42,035 nt of DNA from an uncultured Oscillospiraceae bacterium (GCA_900546785.1 URED01000018.1:1-42035); one strand, 5' to 3'; shown: positions 30,859 to 40,030, counted from the first letter of the stretch. The notes: a model not told the origin generated them from the sequence alone. Program-made: numbers and translations.

Positions 30859-32450
30859 TTCGAATTAACGAGATCCGCCTTGAGCTGGACGACAGCGAGG
30901 AGCTTTTAAACACCAAGGCGGCAAAAATACTGAAGATCAACAAAAAATACATCAGATCTTTGACGATATTCAAAAAGAGCGTTGACGCACGCAAAAAGGA
31001 CGACATCCATTTTTCCTACAGCGTGGACTGCGAGATCACGCTGGACGAAAATCAGATCGTTTCCAAATGCAGGTCAAACAAGGTTTCGCTTGTTCAACCG
31101 TATCACTACGAGATACCGGAGAACAGGCGAATATCGGAATTCAGACCCGTTGTAGTCGGGTTCGGCCCGGCGGGAATGCTTGCGGGGCTGATCCTTGCCG
31201 AAGCGGGCCTGCGCCCGATTATTTTTGAGCGGGGCAAGGCGATAGAGGAACGCCAAAAGGACGTTGACAGGTTTTGGAAGAAACGCATACTGAATGAGGA
31301 ATCCAACGTGCAGTTCGGCGAAGGCGGCGCAGGCACCTTCTCTGACGGGAAGCTGACAACGGGAATAAAAAGCCCTTTCATACGCAAGGTGCTGCTGGAG
31401 CTTTACGAGGCGGGCGCGCCGGAGGAGATCCTGTATTCCTCCAAGCCGCACATCGGCACGGACAGGCTTGCCGTAGTCGTTAAAAATATACGCAAAAAGA
31501 TAGAATCCCTGGGCGGCGAGGTACGCCTGGAATGCAGGGTGGAAAAGCTGATCGTTTACAACAAATTCATACAAGGCATCACTTACGCGCACCGCGGCGA
31601 ACGCTTTGACATGGAGGCGGACAGTGTGATCATGGCGATCGGGCACAGCGCGCGGGACACCGTGGAGATGCTGTATGACCTTGGCATTGAGATCATCCAA
31701 AAGCCGTTTTCTGTCGGCGCAAGAATTGAGCACCCGCAAAGCCTGATCAACAAAGCGCAGTACGGCAGATTTGCAGGCCACCCGAAGCTTGGCGCGGCGG
31801 ATTACAAGCTTTCCTGCCACGGGCTGCACGAACGAGGGGCATACACCTTCTGCATGTGCCCCGGCGGCACCGTTGTGGCAGCGGCGAGCGAAAAAGGCGG
31901 CGTGATCGTAAACGGCATGAGTTCTCTTGCCCGTGACGGCAAAAACGCAAACAGCGCGCTGCTGGTTGGCATTGAGCCAAAGGATTTTCCGAGCGAGCAC
32001 CCGCTGGCGGGCATCTACTACCAAAAAGAGATAGAGCACAAGGCGTTCCTGCTCGGAGGCGGGGATTACAGAGCGCCGGCGCAGCTTGTTGGAGATTTCC
32101 TTGCAGGAAAGCCGAGTACGCAGCTGGGCGAAGTGGAGCCGACCTGCCCGACGGGCGTTACGCTGACGGACATAAGAGAGTGCCTGCCGCAGAAAGTGAG
32201 CGCAACCATGCAAAGCGCCATCATCGAAATGGATAAAAAGCTGAACGGATTTAATCTTTATGACGCCGTGCTTACCGCACCCGAAACAAGGAGCTCCAGC
32301 AGCGTGCGTATCCTGCGCGATGAATTCTGCCAGTGCAATGTTCGCGGCGTTTACCCCTGCGGCGAGGGCGCGGGCTATGCCGGCGGGATCGTATCCGCCG
32401 CCGTTGACGGGATCAAATGCGCGCACGCCGTGCTGGAGGATATTCACTGA
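30855..32450 (+). CDS. Large FAD-dependent dehydrogenase
   Basis: A 531-aa protein of the family annotated as FAD-utilising dehydrogenases. Residues 1-90 or so form an N-terminal alpha/beta domain (IRINEIRLELDDSEELLNTKAAKILKI) that is typical of this group. The FAD motif VVGFGPAGMLAGLILAEAGL follows near residue 98, then ERGKAIEERQKDVDRFW, NVQFGEGGAGTFSDGKL and, late, ETRSSSSVRILRD and GVYPCGEGAGYAGGIVSAAVDG. The substrate is not known. It overlaps the upstream gene by four bases and precedes two HAD genes. Confidence 0.92.
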   Translation: MIRINEIRLELDDSEELLNTKAAKILKINKKYIRSLTIFKKSVDARKKDDIHFSYSVDCEITLDENQIVSKCRSNKVSLVQPYHYEIPENRRISEFRPVVVGFGPAGMLAGLILAEAGLRPIIFERGKAIEERQKDVDRFWKKRILNEESNVQFGEGGAGTFSDGKLTTGIKSPFIRKVLLELYEAGAPEEILYSSKPHIGTDRLAVVVKNIRKKIESLGGEVRLECRVEKLIVYNKFIQGITYAHRGERFDMEADSVIMAIGHSARDTVEMLYDLGIEIIQKPFSVGARIEHPQSLINKAQYGRFAGHPKLGAADYKLSCHGLHERGAYTFCMCPGGTVVAAASEKGGVIVNGMSSLARDGKNANSALLVGIEPKDFPSEHPLAGIYYQKEIEHKAFLLGGGDYRAPAQLVGDFLAGKPSTQLGEVEPTCPTGVTLTDIRECLPQKVSATMQSAIIEMDKKLNGFNLYDAVLTAPETRSSSSVRILRDEFCQCNVRGVYPCGEGAGYAGGIVSAAVDGIKCAHAVLEDIH

Positions 32451-32479
32451 ACATTTACCATATACGGCAGGAGATCACT

Positions 32480-33145
32480 ATGTTTAAATATATTCTTTTT
32501 GATCTGGACGGAACGCTGACGGACGCGGCGCCCGGAATCACAAACTCCATCAAATATGCGCTGGGTAAATTCAAAATCAATGAGCCGGGCGAGCAGCAGC
32601 TGCGCAAATGCCTCGGCCCGCCGCTGATCACCTCTTTTTCCGAAATCTTCGGGCTTTCTGAGCAAAATGCAGAAAAGGCTGTTGAATACTACAGGGAATA
32701 TTTTAAACCGCGCGGAATATACGAAAACGAGGTCTACGCAGGGATTCCCGAGCTGCTGAACGAGCTGAAGGCGCAGGAAAAAACGCTGATCGTTGCCACC
32801 TCCAAGCCGGAGCCTTTTGCAAAAACCATTCTGGAGCATTTTGGGCTGGACGGCTATTTTGCGCTTATTGCAGGCTCTAACCTTGACAACACCCGCAGCA
32901 GAAAATCGCAGGTGATCGATTATGCGCTTGAAACCTTAGGAATAAATGACCGGGAAAACGCCGTTATGGTAGGCGACCGCGAACACGATATCATCGGCGC
33001 AAAAGAAACGGGTTTGAGATCAATAGGCGTGCTTTACGGCTACGCAGCGCCGGGCGAGCTTGAAAGCGCCGGAGCGGACTTCCTTGCGAATACGCCGCAG
33101 GATATTTACGATATTATAAACAGTAAAAGGGGAATCTCTAAATGA
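32480..33145 (+). CDS. HAD hydrolase, phosphoglycolate phosphatase-like
   Basis: A 221-aa haloacid dehalogenase phosphatase. Motif I is FDLDGTLTD (nucleophile Asp in residue 8 area), motif II is VATSKP, motif III is the Lys in RSRKSQV and motif IV is VGDREHDIIGA. The cap domain in between (residues 15-85) fits the phosphoglycolate phosphatase/beta-phosphoglucomutase subgroup. I start it at 32480, with AGGAG upstream; the longer frame runs into the previous gene. It follows that gene by 29 bases and overlaps the next by four. Confidence 0.92.
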   Translation: MFKYILFDLDGTLTDAAPGITNSIKYALGKFKINEPGEQQLRKCLGPPLITSFSEIFGLSEQNAEKAVEYYREYFKPRGIYENEVYAGIPELLNELKAQEKTLIVATSKPEPFAKTILEHFGLDGYFALIAGSNLDNTRSRKSQVIDYALETLGINDRENAVMVGDREHDIIGAKETGLRSIGVLYGYAAPGELESAGADFLANTPQDIYDIINSKRGISK

Positions 33146-33879
33146 AATATCCTAAAATGATACTGTTTGATTACGGTCATACGCTTTTGTATGAACCCGG
33201 TTGGAACTCTGTTAGAGGAAATGAGGAACTTTTAAAATATGTTACAAAGAATCCGAATAACTGCACGCTTGATGATGTCAGAAAAGGTGCGGAACTGATT
33301 TTCGGAAAACATATCGAATGCATTCGTAAAACGGGTTATGATATTTCCGGTCAAATTGGCAATAAAGTATTGTATGAATATCTTGGAATCGAGTTTTCCC
33401 TGACGCCGCTCGAAATGGAAACCGTTTTTTGGAACGGCGCTTCTATGGGCGCTATTATGCCGGACGCTGATAAAATGCTTGATTACATAAATAAAAACGG
33501 CATAAGGAGTGCCGTTATCAGCAATCTTCTGTGGTCGGGAGCTGCCCTAACTGAAAGGCTCAACAGATTATTGCCGAACAATCAATTTGAGTTTGTTATG
33601 ACTTCAAGTGATTACTTTATGCGAAAGCCCAACCGGATTTTATTTGATATTGCCGCACGAAAAGCCGGAGTTACTTCCGATGAAATATGGTATTGCGGTG
33701 ATGATCCGCAAGCAGATATTGAAGGTGCGGCACAAGTTGGTATTTATCCCGTTTGGTACGATAATGACACGGATAAGGACTGCAAAGGCCGTAGCAATGA
33801 ACAATTACCGCAATGTGAACATTTGCATATTCACGAATGGAATGAAATGATAGATTTGTTAGAGAAAACAAAAACATAA
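33142..33879 (+). CDS. HAD hydrolase, subfamily IA-like
   Basis: A second, distinct HAD protein (245 aa). Motif I reads LFDYGHTLLYEPG, with Asp and a Gly-His in place of Asp-Gly. Motif II is VISNLLWSG, the Lys is in MRKPNRILFDIAA, and motif IV is WYCGDDPQADIEGAAQVG. Relatives with FDYGxTL act on small phosphomonoesters; no substrate is known. Its base composition is clearly more AT-rich than that of the three preceding genes, so it may have been added to the operon later. The coupling by a four-base overlap suggests they are co-expressed. Confidence 0.9.
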   Translation: MKYPKMILFDYGHTLLYEPGWNSVRGNEELLKYVTKNPNNCTLDDVRKGAELIFGKHIECIRKTGYDISGQIGNKVLYEYLGIEFSLTPLEMETVFWNGASMGAIMPDADKMLDYINKNGIRSAVISNLLWSGAALTERLNRLLPNNQFEFVMTSSDYFMRKPNRILFDIAARKAGVTSDEIWYCGDDPQADIEGAAQVGIYPVWYDNDTDKDCKGRSNEQLPQCEHLHIHEWNEMIDLLEKTKT

Positions 33880-33918
33880 TTTATATGGATTGGTCAATGA
33901 TAAAGCCATATGGATAGC

Positions 33919-33955
33919 AAAAAGGAGCTGCCTTACAAAGGCAGCTCCTTTTTTA
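33919..33955. terminator. Bidirectional terminator of the FAD/HAD operon
   Basis: AAAAAGGAGCTGCCTT pairs with AAGGCAGCTCCTTTTT (16 bp, 3-base loop). It also ends the convergent gene from 35186. Confidence 0.92.
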
Positions 33956-33974
33956 TTGCCGGTTTCAAAGAAAA

Positions 33975-35186
33975 CTAATCATAATGGTGATTATCGTCTA
34001 TCTGAAGTTCGTTCAGCACATCAAAATATTTGGCAGACATCTCCTGCTTGGTAAACATTTCCCTTGCGATCTTTTTGGCGACCGGCAGATGCCCGAAAAG
34101 CGCCTTGAAAAAGCGGTGGAACCACGCTGCGGGAAGCAATACCGGGTGTTTATAGGCGTAATAATAATACTTTTTCAAATAAGCGGCACTGGGGAACAGC
34201 CATTTGAAGAACGCCTTAAATGAGGTCTTAAGATCTGCCTTTCCGCTTTCCTGCATGCTACGCTCAAGATTCATCATGCCTACTCCGCCGTTTTTATAGC
34301 CGAAGATACCGCCGTCCAAAATAATGCCGGAAAGATTTTCATAAAAGCTTTGCTCATCCGCATCCTCAAAGGTGTAATCGATTGCAACGGGCGTTTTAAA
34401 CCTTTTTTTTGAAAGTGCTATCAGCGCCTGCGCGGTGCGGCTGATCTTGATATTCTCACACAGCGCCGCAAATTTTTGCATATCCATATCCGGATAATAG
34501 CGCAAAAGCGCGTCAATATCCATGATCATGCGTATGCCGGCGCCGCCGTTTTTAAGATGGTATGCAATATGCGTTATCACGTAAAGCAGATGATAAATGG
34601 GCTTTAATTTGTATGTGTGCCCCGTGCTTTCGCTGATATCGTCAAACGGGGTGGAATAATAGATCTTGCTTTGCACGTTTATGCTTTCCAGCTCTGTGTG
34701 GAGGTCAAAGACCTCACCCCCGTAGCGCGCCTGGGCAACCGTGTGCCTTACAAAATCAATTTTAAAGCCGGCTTTTTTAAGCGCTTCTATGGCAGCTTCA
34801 TAATCCGCAGGGCGTACGACCACATCCGTATCCCCGCTGGTTCTGAGTTCTGGCGACGGGTATAAGAACCGGAGTACGGCGCCCTTGACGAGCAGATGAT
34901 CTATTCCCGCTTTTGTAAGCGTTTCAATCAGATGAGTCATTGCCCGCATTTTGATCTCATAGTTCTGAACGGCAAAACCAAGGCGCTGATTGAATGCGGA
35001 AAGGAGCCTGCCCTTTGGGCGGCTGCCCTGCGGAAGCTCTTTGATCTTGCTTGCAATAATAGCGGTAACGTTGTGATTTTCAGAAAGCGCATACACAGCC
35101 TGCCAATCCGTTTGCTCGCTGCCGGCGGGCTTTTCCTTGTTGAGCCAGCAGGAGAGCAGATAGACAAAATATTCCTTTGAACGCAA
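33975..35186 (-). CDS. Nucleotidyltransferase-fold protein (NTP_transf_5-like)
   Basis: A 403-aa protein of the uncharacterised nucleotidyltransferase family often found in polysaccharide clusters. The core is LLVKGAVLRFLYPSPELRTSGDTDVVVRP (about residues 100-128), where the GDTDVVV carries the two metal-binding Asp/Asp-like positions. FDLHTELESI supplies the third acid. A helical C-terminal half ends with a basic FFKWLFPSAAYLKKYYYYAYKHPVLLPAAW segment that may sit on a membrane. Transfer substrate is unknown. It stands alone on the minus strand and is divergent from the 35403 gene. Confidence 0.85.
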   Translation of the reverse strand: MRSKEYFVYLLSCWLNKEKPAGSEQTDWQAVYALSENHNVTAIIASKIKELPQGSRPKGRLLSAFNQRLGFAVQNYEIKMRAMTHLIETLTKAGIDHLLVKGAVLRFLYPSPELRTSGDTDVVVRPADYEAAIEALKKAGFKIDFVRHTVAQARYGGEVFDLHTELESINVQSKIYYSTPFDDISESTGHTYKLKPIYHLLYVITHIAYHLKNGGAGIRMIMDIDALLRYYPDMDMQKFAALCENIKISRTAQALIALSKKRFKTPVAIDYTFEDADEQSFYENLSGIILDGGIFGYKNGGVGMMNLERSMQESGKADLKTSFKAFFKWLFPSAAYLKKYYYYAYKHPVLLPAAWFHRFFKALFGHLPVAKKIAREMFTKQEMSAKYFDVLNELQIDDNHHYD

Positions 35187-35238
35187 AGCAAAGCCCCCTT
35201 TTACAAACAGATAAGGCGCAGATAAGCGCCGTGTAATA

Positions 35239-35266
35239 ATTATAACAGATAATTAAAAAAATTCAA
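35239..35266 (-). promoter_or_regulatory. Promoter of the nucleotidyltransferase gene
   Basis: On the minus strand TTGAAT, 16 bases, TATAAT, about 50 bases upstream of the start codon. Confidence 0.7.
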
Positions 35267-35294
35267 TTCAGTCACACAATTTCTTTTTAAAATA

Positions 35295-35308
35295 TTAAGA
35301 ATTCTTAA
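35295..35308. promoter_or_regulatory. Palindrome between divergent promoters
   Basis: TTAAGAATTCTTAA is a perfect 14-bp palindrome placed between the two -35 boxes (35261-35266 and 35324-35329). It could be an operator for both genes, but AT-rich palindromes also arise by chance. Confidence 0.4.
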
Positions 35309-35323
35309 GTTTGGCAATACAGC

Positions 35324-35352
35324 TTGAAATCGAATATTTAATGTATTATTAT
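35324..35352 (+). promoter_or_regulatory. Promoter of the TcaA-like gene
   Basis: TTGAAA, 17 bases, TATTAT, about 50 bases before the start at 35403. Confidence 0.7.
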
Positions 35353-35402
35353 AGGGGTGGCTTGGATGCGAAAAGCAATAAAATTTCGAAACGGAATTAT
35401 TT

Positions 35403-36623
35403 ATGAAAAACAATAACTTGGATCTTGAAGCGTTTGAAGTGGAAAAACGCCGCCCCGAAAAAACCAAAAAAAATGCCGACGCAGTAAAAAGGCGCTCAAA
35501 ACGGCAAAAAAAGCTGCGTATTATAATTGCGGTAATATGCGCCGTTCTCCTTTTGCTCATTGCCGCCGTTGCCGCGGCAGTTTACCCCATTTTGAGCACC
35601 AGGCATAATCCGGACAGATTTATAGAAGCTTACGTGCAATGTGTTACAAGCAAAGACTGGAACACGGCATATCGGTTTTTGCCGTCTTTGGATTCGCCGT
35701 TTATCACGCAGGAGGGGTTTGTGCAGCTAATGAGCGAAAGCAGCGCCGAAACTCTGTTTGCAGGAGGCAATGTGCAGAGCTATGTCATTGAACGTGAAAA
35801 AGAAAAAGGAAATAAAATTTATTATTGCATAGATTATGTTGACGGAAACGGAGAATGGAACACGGAGTATGTAGCCGTTAAAACCGTTAAGGACGGCATT
35901 TGGAAATATGACGATTACCGCATAGTACCGGGAGAAAAGCTTATGTGCAGCGCCGAGATCTACACGCCCGCCGGGGCACGGCTTTTCCTGGACGGAACGG
36001 AAATAGAAAATAAAAGCAGCCTGACCGAGACCGACCCGAAGACCGGTAAAGAAGTTACGGCATGCGTTTTCAGCACGGATTATATGTTCTGCACGGAGCA
36101 TCAGATCAAAGTGCAGTGCGAGGGATTTGAAGATTATGAAGAGACCGTGCAGATAGACGCGCAGAACAACACGGTCAATATAACACTTACAATGAGCGAA
36201 GAACAGTATAATACGCTTTTTGAAAGGGCGAAAAAGGCTGTTGAAGCGGCTTATGACTACGCCGGCGGCGGCGAAGCGGGCATTGACGAAAGCGAACTTT
36301 CCGCAGACTTTGCCGGGGAGCGTGTTGAAGAACTTTACAGTGAGATCAAAAGCACCGAATATGCAGACAACAAATATCTGACGGTATCGGATTTTTCGAT
36401 AACCTCTGCCGAAAGCGATACCGAATCCGGCGGCACGGAGGTTTCCTACAACAGCGCCGGCGCCTGCTATGTCAATTTTGAATTCAACTACACCTATACG
36501 CTCTCCAATTCATTTGACGGAGCATCGGAAAAGAGGAGCGATACGGGCCGCGCCGGGGTCAAATTCGTGTACGAAAACGCAAAATGGGTAGTGGACGATA
36601 TCGCCGTCCGCGCAATTTTCTGA
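35403..36623 (+). CDS. Membrane-anchored extracellular protein, TcaA-like layout
   Basis: A 406-aa protein with a Lys/Arg-rich cytoplasmic tail (1-38), one membrane helix (about 39-63) and an external region. It begins with a segment that looks NTF2-like (PDRFIEAYVQCVTSKDWNTAYRFLP, then GEWNTEYVAVKTVKDGIWKYDDYRI), followed by a PEGA-like/Ig-like stretch (PAGARLFLDGTEIENKSSL...VQCEGFEDYEETVQID) and a second NTF2-like region at the end (GRAGVKFVYENAKWVVDDIAV). This order recalls TcaA-type wall-stress proteins of Firmicutes, but the usual zinc ribbon is missing. It probably shares a transcript with the following gene, 51 bases away. Confidence 0.75.
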   Translation: MKNNNLDLEAFEVEKRRPEKTKKNADAVKRRSKRQKKLRIIIAVICAVLLLLIAAVAAAVYPILSTRHNPDRFIEAYVQCVTSKDWNTAYRFLPSLDSPFITQEGFVQLMSESSAETLFAGGNVQSYVIEREKEKGNKIYYCIDYVDGNGEWNTEYVAVKTVKDGIWKYDDYRIVPGEKLMCSAEIYTPAGARLFLDGTEIENKSSLTETDPKTGKEVTACVFSTDYMFCTEHQIKVQCEGFEDYEETVQIDAQNNTVNITLTMSEEQYNTLFERAKKAVEAAYDYAGGGEAGIDESELSADFAGERVEELYSEIKSTEYADNKYLTVSDFSITSAESDTESGGTEVSYNSAGACYVNFEFNYTYTLSNSFDGASEKRSDTGRAGVKFVYENAKWVVDDIAVRAIF

Positions 36624-36674
36624 AAAACAGCATTGAATTTTATGATGCATACATAATTAGAGGTAAATCAGACC

Positions 36675-38408
36675 ATGAAGAACTTAAACTTAAATAAAAA
36701 GCGCGCAAGGCGCGCTGTGCTCATTATCATTGCCGTGCTTGCGGCGGCAACCGTCATAACTGCGTCAGCAGTGAACGCCCTGCTGCGTTCATTTGAGGAC
36801 ATACAGATCGAATGTCTGAATTTTGAAACGGCATACGCGGGCGAAGAAAAAAGCGTCAAACAGCTTCCGTTTTCCGTAAGTGCACACTGCGGAAGGGTAC
36901 AAAAAGGACAAGACGTTAAAATTCTTGCCGAAAAGGACGGCTGGCTGAAGATCGTGTTCAATGATAACGGAAAGCTGAAAACAGGTTACATAAAAACCGA
37001 CTATGTGCTTGGAAGGCAGCTGGAACAGATAAAGCTGCGCTCTATTCAGCTTGGCAGAAGCTCCATGACCGCAAGAGCTGGGGAAACGATTGACCTTGAT
37101 GTTGAAACGATGCCCGCAACCGCTACGGAAACGATCAGCTGGAGCAGCAGCGATGAGAGCGTTGCCACAGTGAAAGGCGGCAAAATAACCATGCTGCAGG
37201 CGGGAAACGCCGTTATAACTGCCGATGCGCAGGAATGCACAAGCAACATAGAAATCACGGTGCTTGAAAAAGACCCCAAGCTATCCTTTTCACAGTCCAG
37301 CTATACAATGAACCTGAATGATAAGCTTGATCTTAACAAAATGCTGAACGGCGGCAGCGCAAGCCCTGAATGGGAATCGAGCAACGCTGAGATCGTTACG
37401 GTAGAAAACGGAACGGCAAAGGCAAAAGGCGCAGGCGCAGTCATCATAACCGCCAGCGCAAACGGAGCAAGCGCGAGCTGCAGAATATACATTAAAAATG
37501 CTAACACCCACGCTTCCAAGCCACTTGACATGCAAAACGCATACGGCAATATTTACAACTATCACCCGTCCGTCATGTATTTCGAAAACGGCTTTGCCGG
37601 ATACAAATACTGGTGCGCCTATACGCCTTATGAAAACAATAATGATTACTGGGAAAATCCGCACATCCAGGTGAGCAACGATCTGAAAAAATGGGGCGTT
37701 CCCAAAGGCTTTAAAAACCCGTTGGAGCCCGTCCCCGCAACCTACGAGCGCGGGAAAGTATATAATTCGGATACCGAGCTTGTATACAACACGGATACGG
37801 GCACGCTGGAATGCTGGTGGAGATTCTATGACAAGCCGAACAAGCGTGTGGTGCTGAGAAGAAAAACAACAAAGGACGGCGTTCACTGGAGCAGCGCTGA
37901 GGACATGCTGACCGGCGAGCTTTACAAATATGATTTTCTAAGCCCCGCCATAATCTATGAAGACGGGATATACAAGATGTGGGCGATCAACCAGAACACC
38001 GGTCATTCCCTGGATTACAGAGAAAGCAGGGATGGCAAAAACTGGGGCGATATCCGGCATATCGAAATAAAATATGACGATAAAGATCTTGCCAACTGGC
38101 ATTTAGACGTTCTGCACACGGCGAAGGGCTATGAGGCTCTGATATCCGCCTACTACCCGGAGGAAAATGACAGAACACATATGGATCTTTACTATGCCTG
38201 CTCGCAGGATAATAAAAATTACACGACTGCCGAAAAGCTGTTTTCGCCGTCTGATTCATCAAAAGCGTTTGACAACCGCGGGCTTTACAGATCCGCATTT
38301 CTCTATGCGAACGGCAGATACTATATGTTTTACAGCGCGCTGAACAAAAAATCAGGTCCCTCGGGCATCGGGCTCATCTGCGGGCGCGACATTTATTCGA
38401 TGGGTTGA
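36675..38408 (+). CDS. Secreted SH3b-Big2-beta-propeller protein, GH43/GH32-like
   Basis: A 577-aa surface protein. It has an N-terminal signal/anchor (about 12-38), an SH3b-like domain (about 45-115; CGRVQKGQDVKILAEKDGWLKIVF), and two Ig-like Big2 domains (about 118-196 with SWSSSDESVATVKGGKITMLQAG, and 197-275 with EWESSNAEIVTVENGTAKAKG). A C-terminal five-bladed beta-propeller follows (about 285-577), with HPSVMYFENG, NPHIQVSNDLKKWG and YKMWAINQNTG repeats as in clan J/F glycosidases. I cannot point to the catalytic acid residues with certainty, so it may be an enzyme or a carbohydrate-binding propeller. Big2 and SH3b domains suggest attachment to wall or glycan. Confidence 0.8.
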   Translation: MKNLNLNKKRARRAVLIIIAVLAAATVITASAVNALLRSFEDIQIECLNFETAYAGEEKSVKQLPFSVSAHCGRVQKGQDVKILAEKDGWLKIVFNDNGKLKTGYIKTDYVLGRQLEQIKLRSIQLGRSSMTARAGETIDLDVETMPATATETISWSSSDESVATVKGGKITMLQAGNAVITADAQECTSNIEITVLEKDPKLSFSQSSYTMNLNDKLDLNKMLNGGSASPEWESSNAEIVTVENGTAKAKGAGAVIITASANGASASCRIYIKNANTHASKPLDMQNAYGNIYNYHPSVMYFENGFAGYKYWCAYTPYENNNDYWENPHIQVSNDLKKWGVPKGFKNPLEPVPATYERGKVYNSDTELVYNTDTGTLECWWRFYDKPNKRVVLRRKTTKDGVHWSSAEDMLTGELYKYDFLSPAIIYEDGIYKMWAINQNTGHSLDYRESRDGKNWGDIRHIEIKYDDKDLANWHLDVLHTAKGYEALISAYYPEENDRTHMDLYYACSQDNKNYTTAEKLFSPSDSSKAFDNRGLYRSAFLYANGRYYMFYSALNKKSGPSGIGLICGRDIYSMG

Positions 38409-38418
38409 AAATCAAGAA

Positions 38419-38447
38419 TTGAATGATTGAATAAATTATGGTATTAT
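38419..38447 (+). promoter_or_regulatory. Promoter of the GH16 gene
   Basis: TTGAAT, 17 bases ending TGG, TATTAT, about 50 bases upstream of the ATG at 38498. Confidence 0.7.
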
Positions 38448-38497
38448 TATAACTAAGCATGAACGGCAGTGTGTTAATAAGGAAAGCGAGGGGTATT

Positions 38498-39541
38498 ATG
38501 AAACGCAAAATCAGGCTGCTGAGCGGCGTAACGGCATTTCTGCTGGCTTGCGCAATGCTCTGTTCCTGCTCCGCAGAAAAGCAGGACGAAAGCTGGAGGG
38601 ACGCGGGCTATGATCTTTCCCTGCCGCAGCTGGGGCAGGACGGATGGTACCTTGTGTTTGAGGATAATTTTGACGGCGATGAACTGAACGAAGGCATAAC
38701 GTTCGGTACGGATTATACCGGAAACCGTGAGATATGGACCACCTCGCCCCACGCGATCAGATGGGAGAGCAATGACGAGAGCAAGCCCGAACAGGCATGC
38801 TGGTGGTGCCCGAATGCAGTTTCCCTTAGAGACGGTAATCTTGTTATCACATCACAGTATGAAAATAATCACACGTGCGACGGTGACTGCCCTGCCGAGG
38901 GGCGCTTTACGGGCGGTATTGAAACGCGCGCAATAACGGGTGACCAGAATTCCAACAAGGGGCAGAGCGACGAACTGTTATTCGCGCAGGCGTTCGGATA
39001 TTTTGAGGTGCGTGTAAAGCTCCCGGAGGCGGACGGCATGTGGAGCGCGTTCTGGCTTCAGTCCTCCAACATGCGCAAGCCTGCTGCCGAGGGCGTTGAC
39101 GGCACGGAGATAGATGTGTTTGAAAGCGCGTTCAGAAAGAGCGGCGGCACAAAGATGGGTCATGCGCTTTTATGGAACGGCTACGGCGAATTTGCAGATT
39201 CGCAGGCATACATAACCGAACTGGACGAGAGCCTGTACGGCGACTGGCACACGTTTGCACTGAAATGGACTCCGGAATACTATGTATTTTACATAGACGG
39301 CAATGCCACTTGGGCAACGACGGGCGGCGGTGTTTCGCACGTTAAGGAATTCCTGCGCCTCACCTGCGAGATAGACGCCGGCGACGAATGGGGGCCGCAC
39401 GGCCAGAAGATAGGCGCTTTTGACACAGAGGGCAAGAGCGAATTCCTTGTTGATTACATAAAGGTTTGGCAAAACACAAACTACGAACAGTATGAGATCA
39501 GCGATGACAAATTTGCCGGCACGCTTGATACAGAGAACTGA
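38498..39541 (+). CDS. Glycoside hydrolase family 16 lipoprotein
   Basis: A 347-aa secreted lipoprotein (LCSC, probable acylated Cys24) with a GH16 beta-jelly-roll. The catalytic motif EIDVFE at 204-209 gives nucleophile Glu204, Asp206 and acid/base Glu209, matching the GH16 ExDxxE signature. FGYFEVRVKLPEADGMWSAFWLQSS just before it and WHTFALKWTPEYYVFYIDG after it are typical. GH16 enzymes cut beta-1,3/1,4-glucans, laminarin, agar or similar; the exact polymer is not predictable, although mixed-linkage glucans of cereals are plausible in a gut. Start at 38498 follows GAGGGGT. A strong terminator follows. Confidence 0.94.
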   Translation: MKRKIRLLSGVTAFLLACAMLCSCSAEKQDESWRDAGYDLSLPQLGQDGWYLVFEDNFDGDELNEGITFGTDYTGNREIWTTSPHAIRWESNDESKPEQACWWCPNAVSLRDGNLVITSQYENNHTCDGDCPAEGRFTGGIETRAITGDQNSNKGQSDELLFAQAFGYFEVRVKLPEADGMWSAFWLQSSNMRKPAAEGVDGTEIDVFESAFRKSGGTKMGHALLWNGYGEFADSQAYITELDESLYGDWHTFALKWTPEYYVFYIDGNATWATTGGGVSHVKEFLRLTCEIDAGDEWGPHGQKIGAFDTEGKSEFLVDYIKVWQNTNYEQYEISDDKFAGTLDTEN

Positions 39542-39553
39542 GAAACCAACGTC

Positions 39554-39590
39554 AAAAAGAGCGGACTTCTGTTGTGAAGTCCGCTCTTTT
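39554..39590. terminator. Terminator of the GH16 gene
   Basis: AAAAAGAGCGGACTTC pairs with GAAGTCCGCTCTTTT around TGTTGT. Minus-strand use for the XRE gene at 39655 is also possible. Confidence 0.9.
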
Positions 39591-39654
39591 ATACTACGCA
39601 GAAGAGCCTGCGCAGTGAGGCGCGGGCTTTCCGCCTTTTGCGAATACAGTGATT

Positions 39655-39897
39655 CTATTCGCTTGCTATTCTTTTTTCTATCTCTTCTACAATCGCGCTC
39701 ATTTTAACATCAAGCGCACAGGCAATCCTGTAAAGCGTTTCCAGCGTGGGCTTGCGTTCACCGCGCTCAATGGCGCTGAGATGCGTTCTGCCTATATCGG
39801 CAAGGCCGCTGAGAACCTCCTGGCTCAGCTGCTTTCTTTTTCTGAAATCCGCTATAACATCGCCCACGATCTTCGGATCAAGAGTTGGTGTAAACAT
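39655..39897 (-). CDS. XRE-family helix-turn-helix regulator
   Basis: An 80-aa single-domain regulator: VIADFRKRKQLSQEVLSGLADIGRTHLSAIERGERKPTLETLYRIACALDVKMSAIVEEIE. The recognition helix is around IGRTHLSAIERGERKP. It is close to the C.AhdI/controller-like group in layout but has no restriction gene beside it. It is divergent from the first of three tandem paralogues, with about 70 bases between start codon and the first paralogue's promoter, so it may control them. AGGAG precedes the start. Confidence 0.88.
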   Translation of the reverse strand: MFTPTLDPKIVGDVIADFRKRKQLSQEVLSGLADIGRTHLSAIERGERKPTLETLYRIACALDVKMSAIVEEIEKRIASE

Positions 39898-39966
39898 AAC
39901 TGCACTCCTAAAAATTACTTACTATAAGAGTGTAGTATTTTTTAAGGAAATTTATGAATACATATG

Positions 39967-39996
39967 TTGACACAATGAACACTTATGTGTTATTAT
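39967..39996 (+). promoter_or_regulatory. Promoter 1 of the paralogue array
   Basis: TTGACA, 18 bases, TATTAT, then GG. Shares spacing and the TTATGtG/TTATGG context with promoters 2 and 3. Confidence 0.8.
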
Positions 39997-40030
39997 GGTT
40001 ATACAAATTCAATGCAAGGAGAATCATGAT

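Noticed and set aside
31074..32447. Long open frame (457 codons) on the minus strand
   Set aside because: It is antisense to the large FAD dehydrogenase, whose motifs are unmistakable; the frame arises from GC-rich codon bias.
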